A stretch of DNA of 64,000 nt from Meghimatium bilineatum. Taxonomy: Eukaryota > Mollusca > Gastropoda > Stylommatophora > Philomycidae. The stretch spans positions 100,959,587 through 101,023,586 of the forward strand of contig CM067322.1 of the NCBI GenBank assembly GCA_034231615.1, written 5' to 3'. Shown here in pieces: positions 41,740 to 53,400 of the stretch (position 1 is the first letter of the stretch; every line of letters begins with the position of its first letter). A program made the position numbers and the translations under genes. The notes under the pieces were generated by a model that ran no database searches, was not told the DNA's origin, and saw only the letters and a list, made by a program, of their open reading frames with translations.

Positions 41740-42655
41740 CCCAAAAAAAGTATCTACATTTGCTTCATAGACTACAGCAAGGCATTTGACACAGTCAAAC
41801 ATGAAAAATTAATTGAATGCCTTAAAGAAATAGGCATAGATGGAGAGAAACTACAAGAAGAATATTATCAATATCTTGGACACATAGTCACAAATGATGG
41901 CAGATGTGAAACAAGTTGAAAGAGGAATAGGAATGGCTAAAAGTACTATCAATCTTTCATTACTGCATGTTTTCCTGTGAAAGAGTGCAGGGAGATTTTC
42001 TATGGGCTGTGGAAATAAAGGCCGCTTTGCCATAACAGAAGCCACGACATGTACAGGAAGGATTTTGATTGTACCTCGGACAGATAAAATCATGTCCCAC
42101 CCTTGGACTGAACCCGGTACCTCAAGGGTCTGAAAACGGCTTTCTAACCACACGCTCCACTTTCAATGACATGATGAAAATAGTAACATCTAATCAAATT
42201 ACAAACAAGTTAACACATGAGAATTATAAAATTATACATATATTCTTTATTAATATATGGCTCAGAAACATGGACAATAAACAAACAATTAGAAGACAGA
42301 ATTATGCCTTGGAGATGTGGATATATAGAAGCATAGGAAGAACCTCATGGAGAGAGAAGAAAACAAAGAGGTTCTAGCTACACTTCGTATGAAGAATGAA
42401 TTATTATAGGAAATAAAGATCAACCAACGTATATTGGGCATATTAAAAGACATGACATCTTGTTGAAGACTGTACTTGAGGGTAGAGTCGAGGGGAAACG
42501 AGCAAGATGTGGGCATATATACAAGTTGGGAATAAACATCACGAGACGGCCCGGTTACAGTCTAGTAGAGTGCGCCACCACAGCAAGAAACATGGGATGT
42601 TGGAGGTCCATTACAGCCAACCTTCGTTGCGGAGATGGCACATGATGATGATTGT
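41740..42655 (+). pseudogene. L-E LINE fragment, interrupted by a SINE
   Basis: Reads ICFIDYSKAFDTVKHEKLIE, then a deletion to YYQYLGHIVTNDGRCET. Then comes an inserted SINE, then FNDMMKIVTSNQIT, a decayed stretch with AEKHGQ-type thumb motifs, and finally CGDGT over GGCACATGATGATGATTG. Same family as 9955-10330. Confidence 0.8.
41947..42160 (-). mobile_element. tRNA-derived SINE nested in the L-E LINE
   Basis: The minus strand begins AGTGGAGCGTGTGGTTAGAA (A-box region) and has GGTACCGGGTTCAGTCCAAG (B box GGGTTCAGTCC). A non-tRNA body of about 150 bp follows. It splits the LINE sequence between AAAAGTACT and TTCAATGACATG; a short TCAAT occurs on both sides. Confidence 0.7.
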
Positions 42656-43189
42656 CATTCTATGATAGACCTATACCTTTAGCTTAAGAATGTCAGCATA
42701 TCCTTGCAACTTATGGATTAACCATCAGGCAAAGAATTCTCTTTACAAAGCTTCGTAATATTCCATAGCCGAATACTCCTTTTTTTTTGTTAGTATGACC
42801 CACACATTCTATTTTTTTTTACATATCAGGCAAATCTTCTCCTTAATTCTTGAATTCAAATATATTTTGTTGTTGCTATTGTTGTTGAAACTCTTAGTGT
42901 CTTCATCCTCAATGAACTTTGGCGATTTAACTTCGCCACTGCAAATATAGTTGTTTGTACGTTGTCAATATAAAGTTTAGCAAAGAACCATGTTGTGGGA
43001 CTATGTTCTTTTGGAATCAGGCCCATCCTCTTTTAACATCTCGATAACATGTAAACTATTGAAGATAAATACGTAATTCCAAAATTAATATTAAAAGTAA
43101 AAACTCTTATAAATATTTAAAACTTGTTTTAAACAAAATCTTATTTGATTTTATACCCATCTGTTGTCTTTGTGTGTTTTTGTTTTAAG
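42656..43189. other. No gene seen
   Basis: AT-rich unique sequence. Confidence 0.4.
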
Positions 43190-43415
43190 GCGTCGCAGGA
43201 TTGAATGATGATTCCTGCTATGACACGTTCAATAGTGTGATGTCTCAGAAGGTTGGTAACTCCTTCAATCCACCTTCTTCTTAGTCACCTCTGCATCTTG
43301 TTTATATTTCCATGGTGTACGCTCTTGCTGCTGACCAATAATATTTCTTTCTCATTAATTAAGGAGCCGAATTGTTTTTCAATATATTTGACCACAGACG
43401 TTGTTCCAACAGTTC
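43190..43415. repeat. Dispersed repeat, copy also at 30215-30490
   Basis: Shares the GTGATGTCTCAGAAGGTTGG and AACTCCTTCAATCCACC blocks with 30215-30490 in the same order. Confidence 0.6.
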
Positions 43416-43429
43416 TTCATTGACATATA

Positions 43430-43515
43430 CAAATCGAAAATAATGAGGATATTTTTCCCCTCCGAAAATAATGAGGATTTTTTCCCCTCCGAAAATAATG
43501 AGGGTAGACATGGCC
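43430..43515. repeat. 27/28-bp direct repeat, 3 units
   Basis: Units of CCTCCGAAAATAATGAGGAT followed by a T/C run. Confidence 0.85.
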
Positions 43516-43829
43516 ACGCAAAGATCCTCGTCGGGATTTTGTCAGACTGGATTTTAACTTTGTGCTAGCTAAGTTTTGTCAACTGTAGTCCAATTCATTG
43601 TTATCTTGAACAATCTCAAGGTAAAGCGTGATTTATGATAGAGTGCCCATGTGGTTTTTCCGTGCACTTGTATGCTATCTATGCATAGATAAGTCAAATG
43701 TCATTTCTGATAAGAAAATCTGGTATCTAAACAATAAATAATGGGTTGGTTGTTTTTTTTTAGAGAATAGAAGGGAAAAATATGTGTTTAAAACAGCTGC
43801 AAGTAAACCTGTCAGATGTTGGGTTTTTA

Positions 43830-44250
43830 TTTTAGATGATTTGATCTTTAGATGTTGTCTGATCTTTAGGTTTTGTGGCATGTTCTTTAGATTATATGGT
43901 CTTTAGATGTTGTCTATACTTTAGACGTTGTCTATACTTTAGATGTATTTGCTCTTATATGTTGTTTGTTCTTTATATGATGTTGTCTTTACATGTGGTC
44001 TATTCTTGACCAGCCAGAATTTAGGTTGTCTTTTCTGAGATAATATGGTCTTTAAGTGTGGTCTGTTTTTAAATGTTACGGTCTGTTATTTAGATGTGGT
44101 CTGTCCTTTAGACAATGTGGTACGTTTTTATAAGTGATCTGTTCTTAGGATCATGTATTTTTTTGGATGTGATTTTTCTTTAGATTGTGTGGTTTTTAGA
44201 TGTGGTCTGATATTTAAAATACTTAGTGTTTAGATGTGGTCCATTCATTA
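43830..44250. repeat. Degenerate GATGTGGTCTGTTCTTTA repeats
   Basis: A loose series of TTTAGATGTGGTCTGTTCTT-like units, 18-40 bp apart and much diverged. It looks like an old minisatellite. Confidence 0.6.
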
Positions 44251-44269
44251 GATTCCTTGTCACGGCTAA

Positions 44270-44815
44270 CGGTGATTTGGAAAAGCAACATCAGTGTTGG
44301 AGTGAAAATCAAACTGTATAAGTCGCTGGTGCTTTCTGTTGTGCTGTATGGTTGTGAGAGTTGAACACTCACTGCGGACATGGAGAGACGATTACAGGCT
44401 TTCGAGTACAAATGCTACAGATTAATTCGACGAATTTCCTATAGAGAACATAAGACCAATGTGTACGTAAGAAATAAAATAGAGATGTATGCAGGTGTAC
44501 AAGAACCATTGCTTTCAATAGTAAAACGACGAAAACTAGCATGGTTTGGACATGTATACAGACATGCTTCCTTGTCAAAAATCAATACTGCAAGTAACTG
44601 TAGAGGGAGGAAGAACCAGAGGTGGACAAATAAAAGCATGGACAAACAACATCAAGGAATGGACAAGACAAGATTTTTTCTCACTCATCCGCATCGCTGA
44701 GGATAGAATTCGTTGGAGGACTCCTGTGGTTGAAGCATCCAATGTGGTACTCCTACGACACTGGAGGGTTACGGGTTTATTGATTGATTCATTCATTCAT
44801 TAGATGATGTTGCAT
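44270..44815 (+). pseudogene. L-F LINE RT C-terminus with (ATTC)n tail
   Basis: Reads KLYKSLVLSVVLYGCES, one stop, then MERRLQAFEYKCYRLIRRIS, YVRNKIEMYAGVQEP and LLSIVKRRKLAWFGHVYRHA. A frameshift near 44560 leads to LQVTVEGGRTRGGQIKAW and AEDRIRWRTP. The end is GATTGATTCATTCATTCATT. Confidence 0.85.
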
Positions 44816-45094
44816 CCAAATGTTAATTGCCTGTTTTATGTGTTAATGTGTGTTCTTTGGAAATTGTTTTTATACAAATGTTGTTTGTCATTCACATGCC
44901 AACTAAGTGTTGTCAGTCAGTTAAATGCTGACTAAAAGTTTTTGCGCTAAGTGTGATAGTTCTTGTGATTATGCCCAGTCTTCAAATGATGTATTGCATT
45001 AGGATAGGGCCTATATATTATTTTCTTTGCTTTATGTGAGCTTTCAGATGCCGTAAGATTACATCTATTTGTGTTTTTCTGTGGTAATTTCATT

Positions 45095-45490
45095 GTGTGA
45101 GTTTTGGAGAGGAGTTGGACACCACCGTATTAAAACAAGCCCTACTGAACTGTCATTTTAAGACATGGAGTGTGCGTTTTAAGTTATTCCACGCGTTTGA
45201 AAACAAATGTTATATACGTGTGTTGGCCAATGTGTATATGCGTGATAGAATTAATGTAATAGTGGGTCAACAGGAACCGATTTTAACAATTGTGAAACTT
45301 TGTAAATACCGAGGGTACGGGCACGTGATGAGATATTCATCGGTGACAAAAGACGTTCTTCAATGCATGGTAGAGGGTGGAAGAAGATGAGGTGGTTAGA
45401 AAAAGACGGCTGGATAATATCAAGGACTGAACAGGGTGTGAACTTTCCAAACACATCAGGTCGGTAGAAGATAGATTCGTGCAGATCTTT
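45095..45490 (+). pseudogene. L-F LINE RT C-terminus, second copy
   Basis: Parallel blocks to 44270-44815: FHAFENKCYIRVLANVYMRD, VGQQEPILTIVKLCKYRGYG, VLQCMVEGGRR, then stops. It runs into the 30-bp minisatellite at 45499. Confidence 0.8.
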
Positions 45491-45498
45491 TTGTACCT

Positions 45499-46135
45499 AA
45501 TGCCTCAGTGTGCCACCGCTACTACCCTGGCGCCTCATTGTGTCGCTGCTACTACCCTGGCGCATCAGTGTGTCACCGCTACTACCCTGGCGCATCAACG
45601 TGTCACCCCTACTACTCTGGCGTCTCAATGTGCCACCTCTACTAACCTGGCGCATCAATGTGTCACTCCTAATACACTGGCACCTAAATGTGTCACCTCT
45701 ACTACCCTGGCGCATCATTGTGTCACATCTACTACCCTGGCGCATCAATGTGTCAAATATACTACCCTGGCGCCTAAATGTGTCACATCTACTACCCTGG
45801 CGCATCAATGTATCACCTCTACTACCCTGGCGCATCATTGTGTCACCTCTACTACCCTGGCGCATCATTGTGTCACCTCTACTACCCTGGCGCATCAATG
45901 TGTTACCTCTACTACCCTGGCGCCTTAATATGTCACATCTACTACCCTGGTGTATCAATCTGTCACCCCTACTACCCTGGCGCCTCAATGTGTCACCCCT
46001 ACTACCTTGGCGCCTCAATGTGTCACCTCTACTACCCTAGAGCCTTAATGTGTCACCCCTACTACCTTGGCGCTTCAATGTGTCACCCCTACTACTCTGA
46101 CGCCTCAATGTGTCACCTCTACTAACCTAGCGGGT
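45499..46135. repeat. 30-bp minisatellite, about 21 units
   Basis: The unit contains CGCATCAATGTGTCACCTCT and ACTACCCTGG, with many point variants. Long open frames exist in four frames because 30 is a multiple of three and the unit lacks stops; I do not treat them as genes. Confidence 0.95.
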
Positions 46136-46229
46136 TATATGTGTTATTTTAAAAATGTGTAGCATATCCTATTCAGGACGTAGCCATCACTATTTTACTA
46201 TGTTTATTTTCTATGCAGTATAAGTACTT

Positions 46230-46325
46230 TCATTAGTTTCCCATTATTATTATTATTATTATTATTATATTATTATTATTATTATTATTATATTATAATT
46301 ATTATTTTTATTATTATTATTATTA
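46230..46325. repeat. (ATT)n microsatellite
   Basis: About 95 bases of ATT with a few interruptions. Confidence 0.95.
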
Positions 46326-46545
46326 TGTTTATAATGTCATAGTTTCATTTAAGTCATTCTTAAGAGAGAGGTCAGAGAAAAGTCAGAGGAAATGAGAAGA
46401 GAAACGGAGGGCAGAGAATGAAATACTTTAGAGGGTGAGAAGAAAGAATTATGAAGGAGTGAGGACAAATTAGAGTGGATTACGTTGATATTGATAAAGT
46501 AAGACTATGAGAGAAAGACTTAAGTGTGAAAAGCTTTTTATGAAT

Positions 46546-46790
46546 TGATAGAATTAGAATCACCCAACCATGCACATATTGATGGAACTAGAACCACCAA
46601 ACCATGCACATATTGATGGAACTAGAACCACCAAACCATGCACATATTGATGGAACTAGAACCACCAAACCATGCACATATTGATAGAACTGGTCCACCC
46701 AACAATGCACATATTGATAGAACTAGGTCCACCCAACCATGCACATATTGATGGAACTAGATCCACACAACCATGCACATATTGACATGT
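46546..46790. repeat. 34-bp minisatellite, about 7 units
   Basis: The unit contains AACCATGCACATATTGATGG and AACTAGAACCACCA. Confidence 0.95.
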
Positions 46791-47390
46791 GAACGTGCAC
46801 CCAAGTAGGGTGCCAGATGATTGGAAACTAAAGACCCTGTAGTCTGAGAAGCGCCAGCAGACCACATAGCTCAACACGACTATCTCAAATTTACTGTTAA
46901 CCTAGCAATATTCTATCCCACACAATTATCTTTACAAAACAAGTTGTGGGAACTAGAAACAACCCGCTCTATTCCTCACCAATATCTGGCTGCATGACTA
47001 GTCATTGATCTCGAAATTTCCAACAATTATGGCCAAATTATATATTTTAAACATTTACAATTTCTTAAATTGTGTTTTAAAAATCTAATGAAAACTTAAT
47101 AAAAGACTTTGCCCGAGTTTGTTCAAATCAATTAAATTTTCGGATCATTACGGAATGATGTGTCCACATTGTTTATGAAACACACCATACATTATTTATC
47201 GAAACGAACATTTGCTAAAGGCGCATACAGCGCAGCATCTATCTACGAGCTACAACTGAGATGCCCCCTTCCCCTCCCCCGGAAGACATGGGGGTGGCTC
47301 TAGTGCGTTGTGTGCAGATCGGATGATTGGTACCAGAGCTGCGAGTTTTATATCATCGCAGCACCGAAGCTGTATGAAGTCAAGCCTAAT
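46791..47390. other. No gene seen; one inverted relative of the 54-bp unit
   Basis: At 47137-47172 TCGGATCATTACGGAATGAT is the reverse complement of the core of the array at 47391. Otherwise nothing recognisable. Confidence 0.5.
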
Positions 47391-47712
47391 ATTAAATAAC
47401 AAATTGTGAAATGTGTGTACACATCATTCCGTAATGAGCCGAATATTAAATAAATTGTGAAATGTGTGTACATATCATTCCGTAATGAGCCGAATATTAA
47501 ATAACAAATTGTGAAATGTGTGTACACATCATTCCGTAATGAGCCGAATATTAAATAACACATTGTGAATTGTGTGTACACATCATTCCGTAATGAGCCG
47601 AATATTAAATAACAAATTGTGAAATGTGTGTACACATCATTCCGTAATGAGCCGAATATTAAATAAGAAATTGTGAAATGTGTGTACACATCATTCCGTA
47701 ATGAGCCGAATT
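47391..47712. repeat. 54-bp minisatellite, 6 units
   Basis: The unit contains ATTAAATAACAAATTGTGAA and ACACATCATTCCGTAATGAG. One unit is short by three bases. It lies just downstream (minus strand) of the L-A RNase H remnant. Confidence 0.95.
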
Positions 47713-47803
47713 TTCTAAAAGTGTATATATATATATATGAGATTAGATTGCACTCCCCTTTTTGTATTTTGATATCAGTTGTGAGAGAAACAATTCTACA
47801 AAC

Positions 47804-47911
47804 AGCATCCTCTTCATCATTTTGTGGTGTATCCATGACAACATCCTCTTCATCATTTTGTGGTGTATCCATGACAACATCCTCTTCATCATTTTGTGGT
47901 GTATCCATGAC
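47804..47911. repeat. 36-bp minisatellite, 3 units, in frame in LINE RNase H
   Basis: Units of CATCCTCTTCATCATTTTGT and GGTGTATCCATGACAA. In the LINE frame they spell MDTPQNDEEDVV. Confidence 0.9.
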
Positions 47912-48121
47912 TACTCTAATTAATTTAACTCGGTCTCTTCTCATCACTTTTTCATATACTTTACGTGCCAACATGTCAGCTCTTCCGTTGCCTTTGATTC
48001 CCGTGTGACCTGGACAGTTGATACAGGTGATGCTTTGGTCGTTGTTTAGAAGAGTGTTCCAGTCTTTTCTTATCATGAATTTTCCCATCTTGCACAGCAT
48101 ACTCTGAAAGTCTGATAGAAT

Positions 48122-48714
48122 CACTGTGTATGTGTTGATATTTGCGTCGTCACTGTGTATGTGTTGATATTTGCGTCGTCACTGTGTATGTGTTGATGTT
48201 TACGTCGTCACTGTGTATGTGTTGATGTTTACGTCGTCACTGTGCATGTGTTGATGTTTACGTCGTCACTGTGTATGTGTTGATGTTTACGTCGTCACTG
48301 TGTATGTGTTGATGTTTACGTCGTCACTGTGTATGTGTTGATGTTTGCGTCGTCACTGTGTATGTGTTGATGTTTACGTCGTCACTGTGTATGTGTTGAT
48401 GTTTGCGTCGTCACTGTGTATGTGTTGATGTTTACGTCGTCACTGTGTATGTGTTGATGTTTGCGTCGTCACTGTGTATGTGTTGATGTTTGCGTCGTCA
48501 CTGTGTATGTGTTGATGTTTACGTCGTCACTGTGTATGTGTTGATGTTTGCGTCGTCACTGTGTATGTGTTGATGTTTACGTCGTCACTGTGTATGTGTT
48601 GATGTTTACGTCGTCACTGTGTATGTGTTGATGTTTGCGTCGTCACTGTGTATGTGTTGATGTTTACGTCGTCACTGTGTATGTGTTGATGTTTGCGTCG
48701 TCACTGTGTATGTT
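48122..48714. repeat. 29-bp minisatellite, about 20 units, inside LINE RNase H
   Basis: The unit contains CACTGTGTATGTGTTGATG and TTTACGTCGT, with A/G variants (TTTACG or TTTGCG). The last unit continues directly into the codons before MILSDFQSM, so the unit is made of LINE sequence. Confidence 0.95.
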
Positions 48715-49010
48715 TTCATTCTTACGCTCGATGTTGTAGTGGTATAGGCAGCATAATTTTTTTCACCACCCTCTTGCGTTTCATTACGCAATGAAGCTCA
48801 ATCCGCATATGTTGTGTTCTGTTACTACTGGATGTGTGTGTTAATAATTCTATCTTGTGTCTTTGAGTACTGTTCTATGAGTTCTTGTAACATTCCACCT
48901 GTCTCATTTGCAGCCTAATCGCGGCACTCTCTTCCTAGCTGTATTAAAAAATTCGTCACCGACCTTCTCTCTTTATTTGCTTCCATCCATTCACAACCTC
49001 TTCCTACTTA

Positions 49011-49420
49011 CTTCTTCATCAATTTAAAGAAGAAATATGCAAAATTTACATATGTACCAAAATATAAACATTTTCAAAACATAAACTGCATGTCCAATTT
49101 GGCAACCACGGTACCAAGTATCCGGCTAAATATCACGGCAATATTTAATATATACTCTAAGTTCGACTTGATGTCATGCTACACTGGAAAATAGTCTTCC
49201 TAGGAAATAATTCTTACTTGCTTCTTTCTTAGTAAGGAGAAAAAAAAGAAGTGTCGTTATGCTGCACTATCATTACGAATTAGTATCTTCAAGTCCCGTT
49301 TCTTATCTAATGTAACTTATCCCAATTTCAAATATGGATTCCCACATAAGATAATCGGAGTTATCAGATGATTTAACTGATTGCAAATAGACCCCAAAAC
49401 AATGATACCGTGATTCAACA
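49011..49420. other. No gene seen
   Basis: AT-rich unique sequence. Confidence 0.4.
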
Positions 49421-49423
49421 TAC

Positions 49424-49873
49424 ATATAGTCTGTGTGTGTGTGACTCACATATAGTCTGTGTGTGACTCACATATAGTCTGTGTGTGACTAACATATAGT
49501 CTGTGTGTGTGTGACTCACATATAGTCTGTGTGTGTGTGACTTACATATAGTCTGTGTGTGACTAACATATAGTCTGTGTGTGACTCACATATAGTCTGT
49601 GTGTGACTAACATATAGTCTGTGTGTGACTAACATATAGTCTGTGTGTGACTCACATATAATCTGTGTGTGACTAACATATAGTCTGTGTGTGACTCACA
49701 TATAGTCTGTGTGTGACTAACATATAGTCTGTGTGTGACTCACATATAGTCTGTGTGTGACTAACATATAGTCTGTGTGTGACTCACATATAGTCTGTGT
49801 GTGACTAACATATAGTCTGTGTGTGACTCACATATAGTCTGTGTGTGACTAACATATAGTCTGTGTGTGACTC
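49424..49873. repeat. 22/26-bp minisatellite, about 20 units
   Basis: Units of CATATAGTCTGTGTGTGACT plus AA or CA. Several units carry an extra GTGT. ACTAAC and ACTCAC units alternate on the right, giving a 44-bp period. Confidence 0.95.
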
Positions 49874-50059
49874 ACTTATCTTTTTATTGGATGAAAAATA
49901 TTATATTTGTTTTAGGTGAAGTTTTGCTATACTCTGTTCATTCTAAGATTGAAGTGGGTGACCCACCCATATATTACTACGCGACAACAGGTAAATTTTT
50001 TTACAGCTAGTGACATTTACAGACATTAGCATAATTAATTATTCATGACTTACGTCATA

Positions 50060-50295
50060 GCAACCCATGCCTTCTCCCAAATACCACTGAGATATTCTAA
50101 CAAACGATCATCTGACAGAACCACAGGAAGACCGAGAAAGAGATGGATCGATTACATCATGACCCCACTCCACAAACACGGACTTAGCATGACTCAGGAT
50201 TCACATTTGGCCTTGAACAGAAGCATACAGCTCCCACCCCTACGCTTAACGGCAAGTGTCGATGCTATCAACCAACTTCCACCTGGTGATAGACA
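50060..50295 (+). pseudogene. LINE C-terminal fragment (candidate)
   Basis: The frame contains RTTGRPRKRWIDYIMTPL and SHLALNRSIQL. GRPRKRWID-DR-type tails are typical of the last part of LINE RT proteins. Short, with no diagnostic domain. Confidence 0.5.
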
Positions 50296-50414
50296 ATAGA
50301 CATAACTATAATGATTGCCCCCCCCCCCGATCTCTTTGCGCCTGCGCAACGATATAACAGCGGGAATGGTAATTTATCATGGAATGATAAAGATATATTG
50401 CAATAAAATGTATT

Positions 50415-53400
50415 TAAAACAAACATTATTATTGTGACAGACATGTAAAACAAACATTATTATTGTGACAGACATGTAAAACAAACATTATTATTGTGAC
50501 AGACATGTAAAACAAACATTATTATTGTGACAGACATGTAAAACAAACATTATTATTGTGATAGACATGTAAAACAAACATTATTATTGTGACAGACATG
50601 TAAAACAAACATTATTATTGTGATAGACATGTAAAACAAACATTATTATTGTGATAGACATGTAAAACAAACATTATTATTGTGACAGACATGTAAAACA
50701 AACATTATTATTGTGACAGACATGTAAAACAAACATTATTATTGTGATAGACATGTAAAACAAACATTATTATTGTGATAGACATGTAAAACAAACATTA
50801 TTATTGTGATAGACATGTAAAACAAACATTATTATTGTGATAGACATGTAAAACAAACATTATTATTGTGATAGACATGTGAAACAAACATTATTATTGT
50901 GATAGACATGTAAAACAAACATTATTATTGTGATAGACATGTAAAACAAACATTATTATTGTGATAGACATGTAAAACAAACATTATTATTGTGATAGAC
51001 ATGTAAAACAAACATTATTATTGTGATAGACATGTAAAACAAACATTATTATTGTGATAGACATGTAAAACAAACATTATTATTGTGATAGACATGTAAA
51101 ACAAACATTATTATTGTGATAGACATGTAAAACAAACATTATTATTGTGATAAACATGTAAAACAAACATTATTATTGTGACAGACATGTAAAACAAACA
51201 TTATTATTGTGACAGACATGTAAAACAAACATTATTATTGTGATAGACATGTAAAACAAACATTATTATTGTGACAGACATGTAAAACAAACATTATTAT
51301 TGTGACAGACATGTAAAACAAACATTATTATTGTGACAGACATGTAAAACAAACATTATTATTGTGATAGACATGTAAAACAAACATTATTATTGTGATA
51401 GACATGTAAAACAAACATTATTATTGTGATAGACATGTAAAACAAACATTATTATTGTGACAGACATGTAAAACAAACATTATTATTGTGACAGACATGT
51501 AAAACAAACATTATTATTGTGATAGACATGTAAAACAAACATTATTATTGTGATAGACATGTAAAACAAACATTATTATTGTGATAGACATGTAAAACAA
51601 ACATTATTATTGTGATAGACATGTAAAACAAACATTATTATTGTGATAGACATGTAAAACAAACATTATTATTGTGATAGACATGTAAAACAAACATTAT
51701 TATTGTGACAGACATGTAAAACAAACATTATTATTGTGACAGACATGTAAAACAAACATTATTATTGTGACAGACATGTAAAACAAACATTATTATTGTG
51801 ATAGACATGTAAAACAAACATTATTATTGTGACAGACATGTAAAACAAACATTATTATTGTGACAGACATGTAAAACAAACATTATTATTGTGACAGACA
51901 TGTAAAACAAACATTATTATTGTGATAGACATGTAAAACAAACATTATTATTGTGATAGACATGTAAAACAAACATTATTATTGTGATAGACATGTAAAA
52001 CAAACATTATTATTGTGATAGACATGTAAAACAAACATTATTATTGTGACAGACATGTAAAACAAACATTATTATTGTGATAGACATGTAAAACAAACAT
52101 TATTATTGTGACAGACATGTAAAACAAACATTATTATTGTGATAGACATGTAAAACAAACATTATTATTGTGACAGACATGTAAAACAAACATTATTATT
52201 GTGATAGACATGTAAAACAAACATTATTATTGTGATAGACATGTAAAACAAACATTATTATTGTGACAGACATGTAAAACAAACATTATTATTGTGATAG
52301 ACATGTAAAACAAACATTATTATTGTGATAGACATGTAAAACAAACATTATTATTGTGATAGACATGTAAAACAAACATTATTATTGTGACAGACATGTA
52401 AAACAAACATTATTATTGTGATAGACATGTAAAACAAACATTATTATTGTGATAGACATGTAAAACAAACATTATTATTGTGATAGACATGTAAAACAAA
52501 CATTATTATTGTGACAGACATGTAAAACAAACATTATTATTGTGATAGACATGTAAAACAAACATTATTATTGTGATAGACATGTAAAACAAACATTATT
52601 ATTGTGATAGACATGTAAAACAAACATTATTATTGTGATAGACATGTAAAACAAACATTATTATTGTGATAGACATGTAAAACAAACATTATTATTGTGA
52701 CAGACATGTAAAACAAACATTATTATTGTGACAGACATGTAAAACAAACATTATTATTGTGACAGACATGTAAAACAAACATTATTATTGTGACAGACAT
52801 GTAAAACAAACATTATTATTGTGATAGACATGTAAAACAAACATTATTATTGTGATAGACATGTAAAACAAACATTATTATTGTGACAGACATGTAAAAC
52901 AAACATTATTATTGTGACAGACATGTAAAACAAACATTATTATTGTGATAGACATGTAAAACAAACATTATTATTGTGACAGACATGTAAAACAAACATT
53001 ATTATTGTGATAGACATGTAAAACAAACATTATTATTGTGATAGACATGTAAAACAAACATTATTATTGTGATAGACATGTAAAACAAACATTATTATTG
53101 TGACAGACATGTAAAACAAACATTATTATTGTGATAGACATGTAAAACAAACATTATTATTGTGATAGACATGTAAAACAAACATTATTATTGTGATAGA
53201 CATGTAAAACAAACATTATTATTGTGATAGACATGTAAAACAAACATTATTATTGTGACAGACATGTAAAACAAACATTATTATTGTGATAGACATGTAA
53301 AACAAACATTATTATTGTGACAGACATGTAAAACAAACATTATTATTGTGACAGACATGTAAAACAAACATTATTATTGTGACAGACATGTAAAACAAAC

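Larger units (their letters stand above)
47720..49010 (-). pseudogene. L-A LINE RNase H, invaded by two minisatellites
   Basis: Minus strand, 5' to 3'. GRGCEWMEANKERR and FLIQLGRECRD make the linker. LIEQYSKTQDRII follows, then decayed sequence to AAYTTTTSSVRMKT. Then comes the 29-bp array (48714-48122), and afterwards MILSDFQSMLCKMGKFMIRK, CPGHTGIKGNGRADMLA and RRDRVKLIRVVM. A 36-bp array encoding MDTPQNDEEDVV three times follows. The first catalytic Asp motif is lost. Blocks align in order with 37696-36980. Confidence 0.85.

Noticed and set aside
45479..46125. Four overlapping long frames (115-176 codons)
   Set aside because: All come from the 30-bp minisatellite, open in several frames at once.
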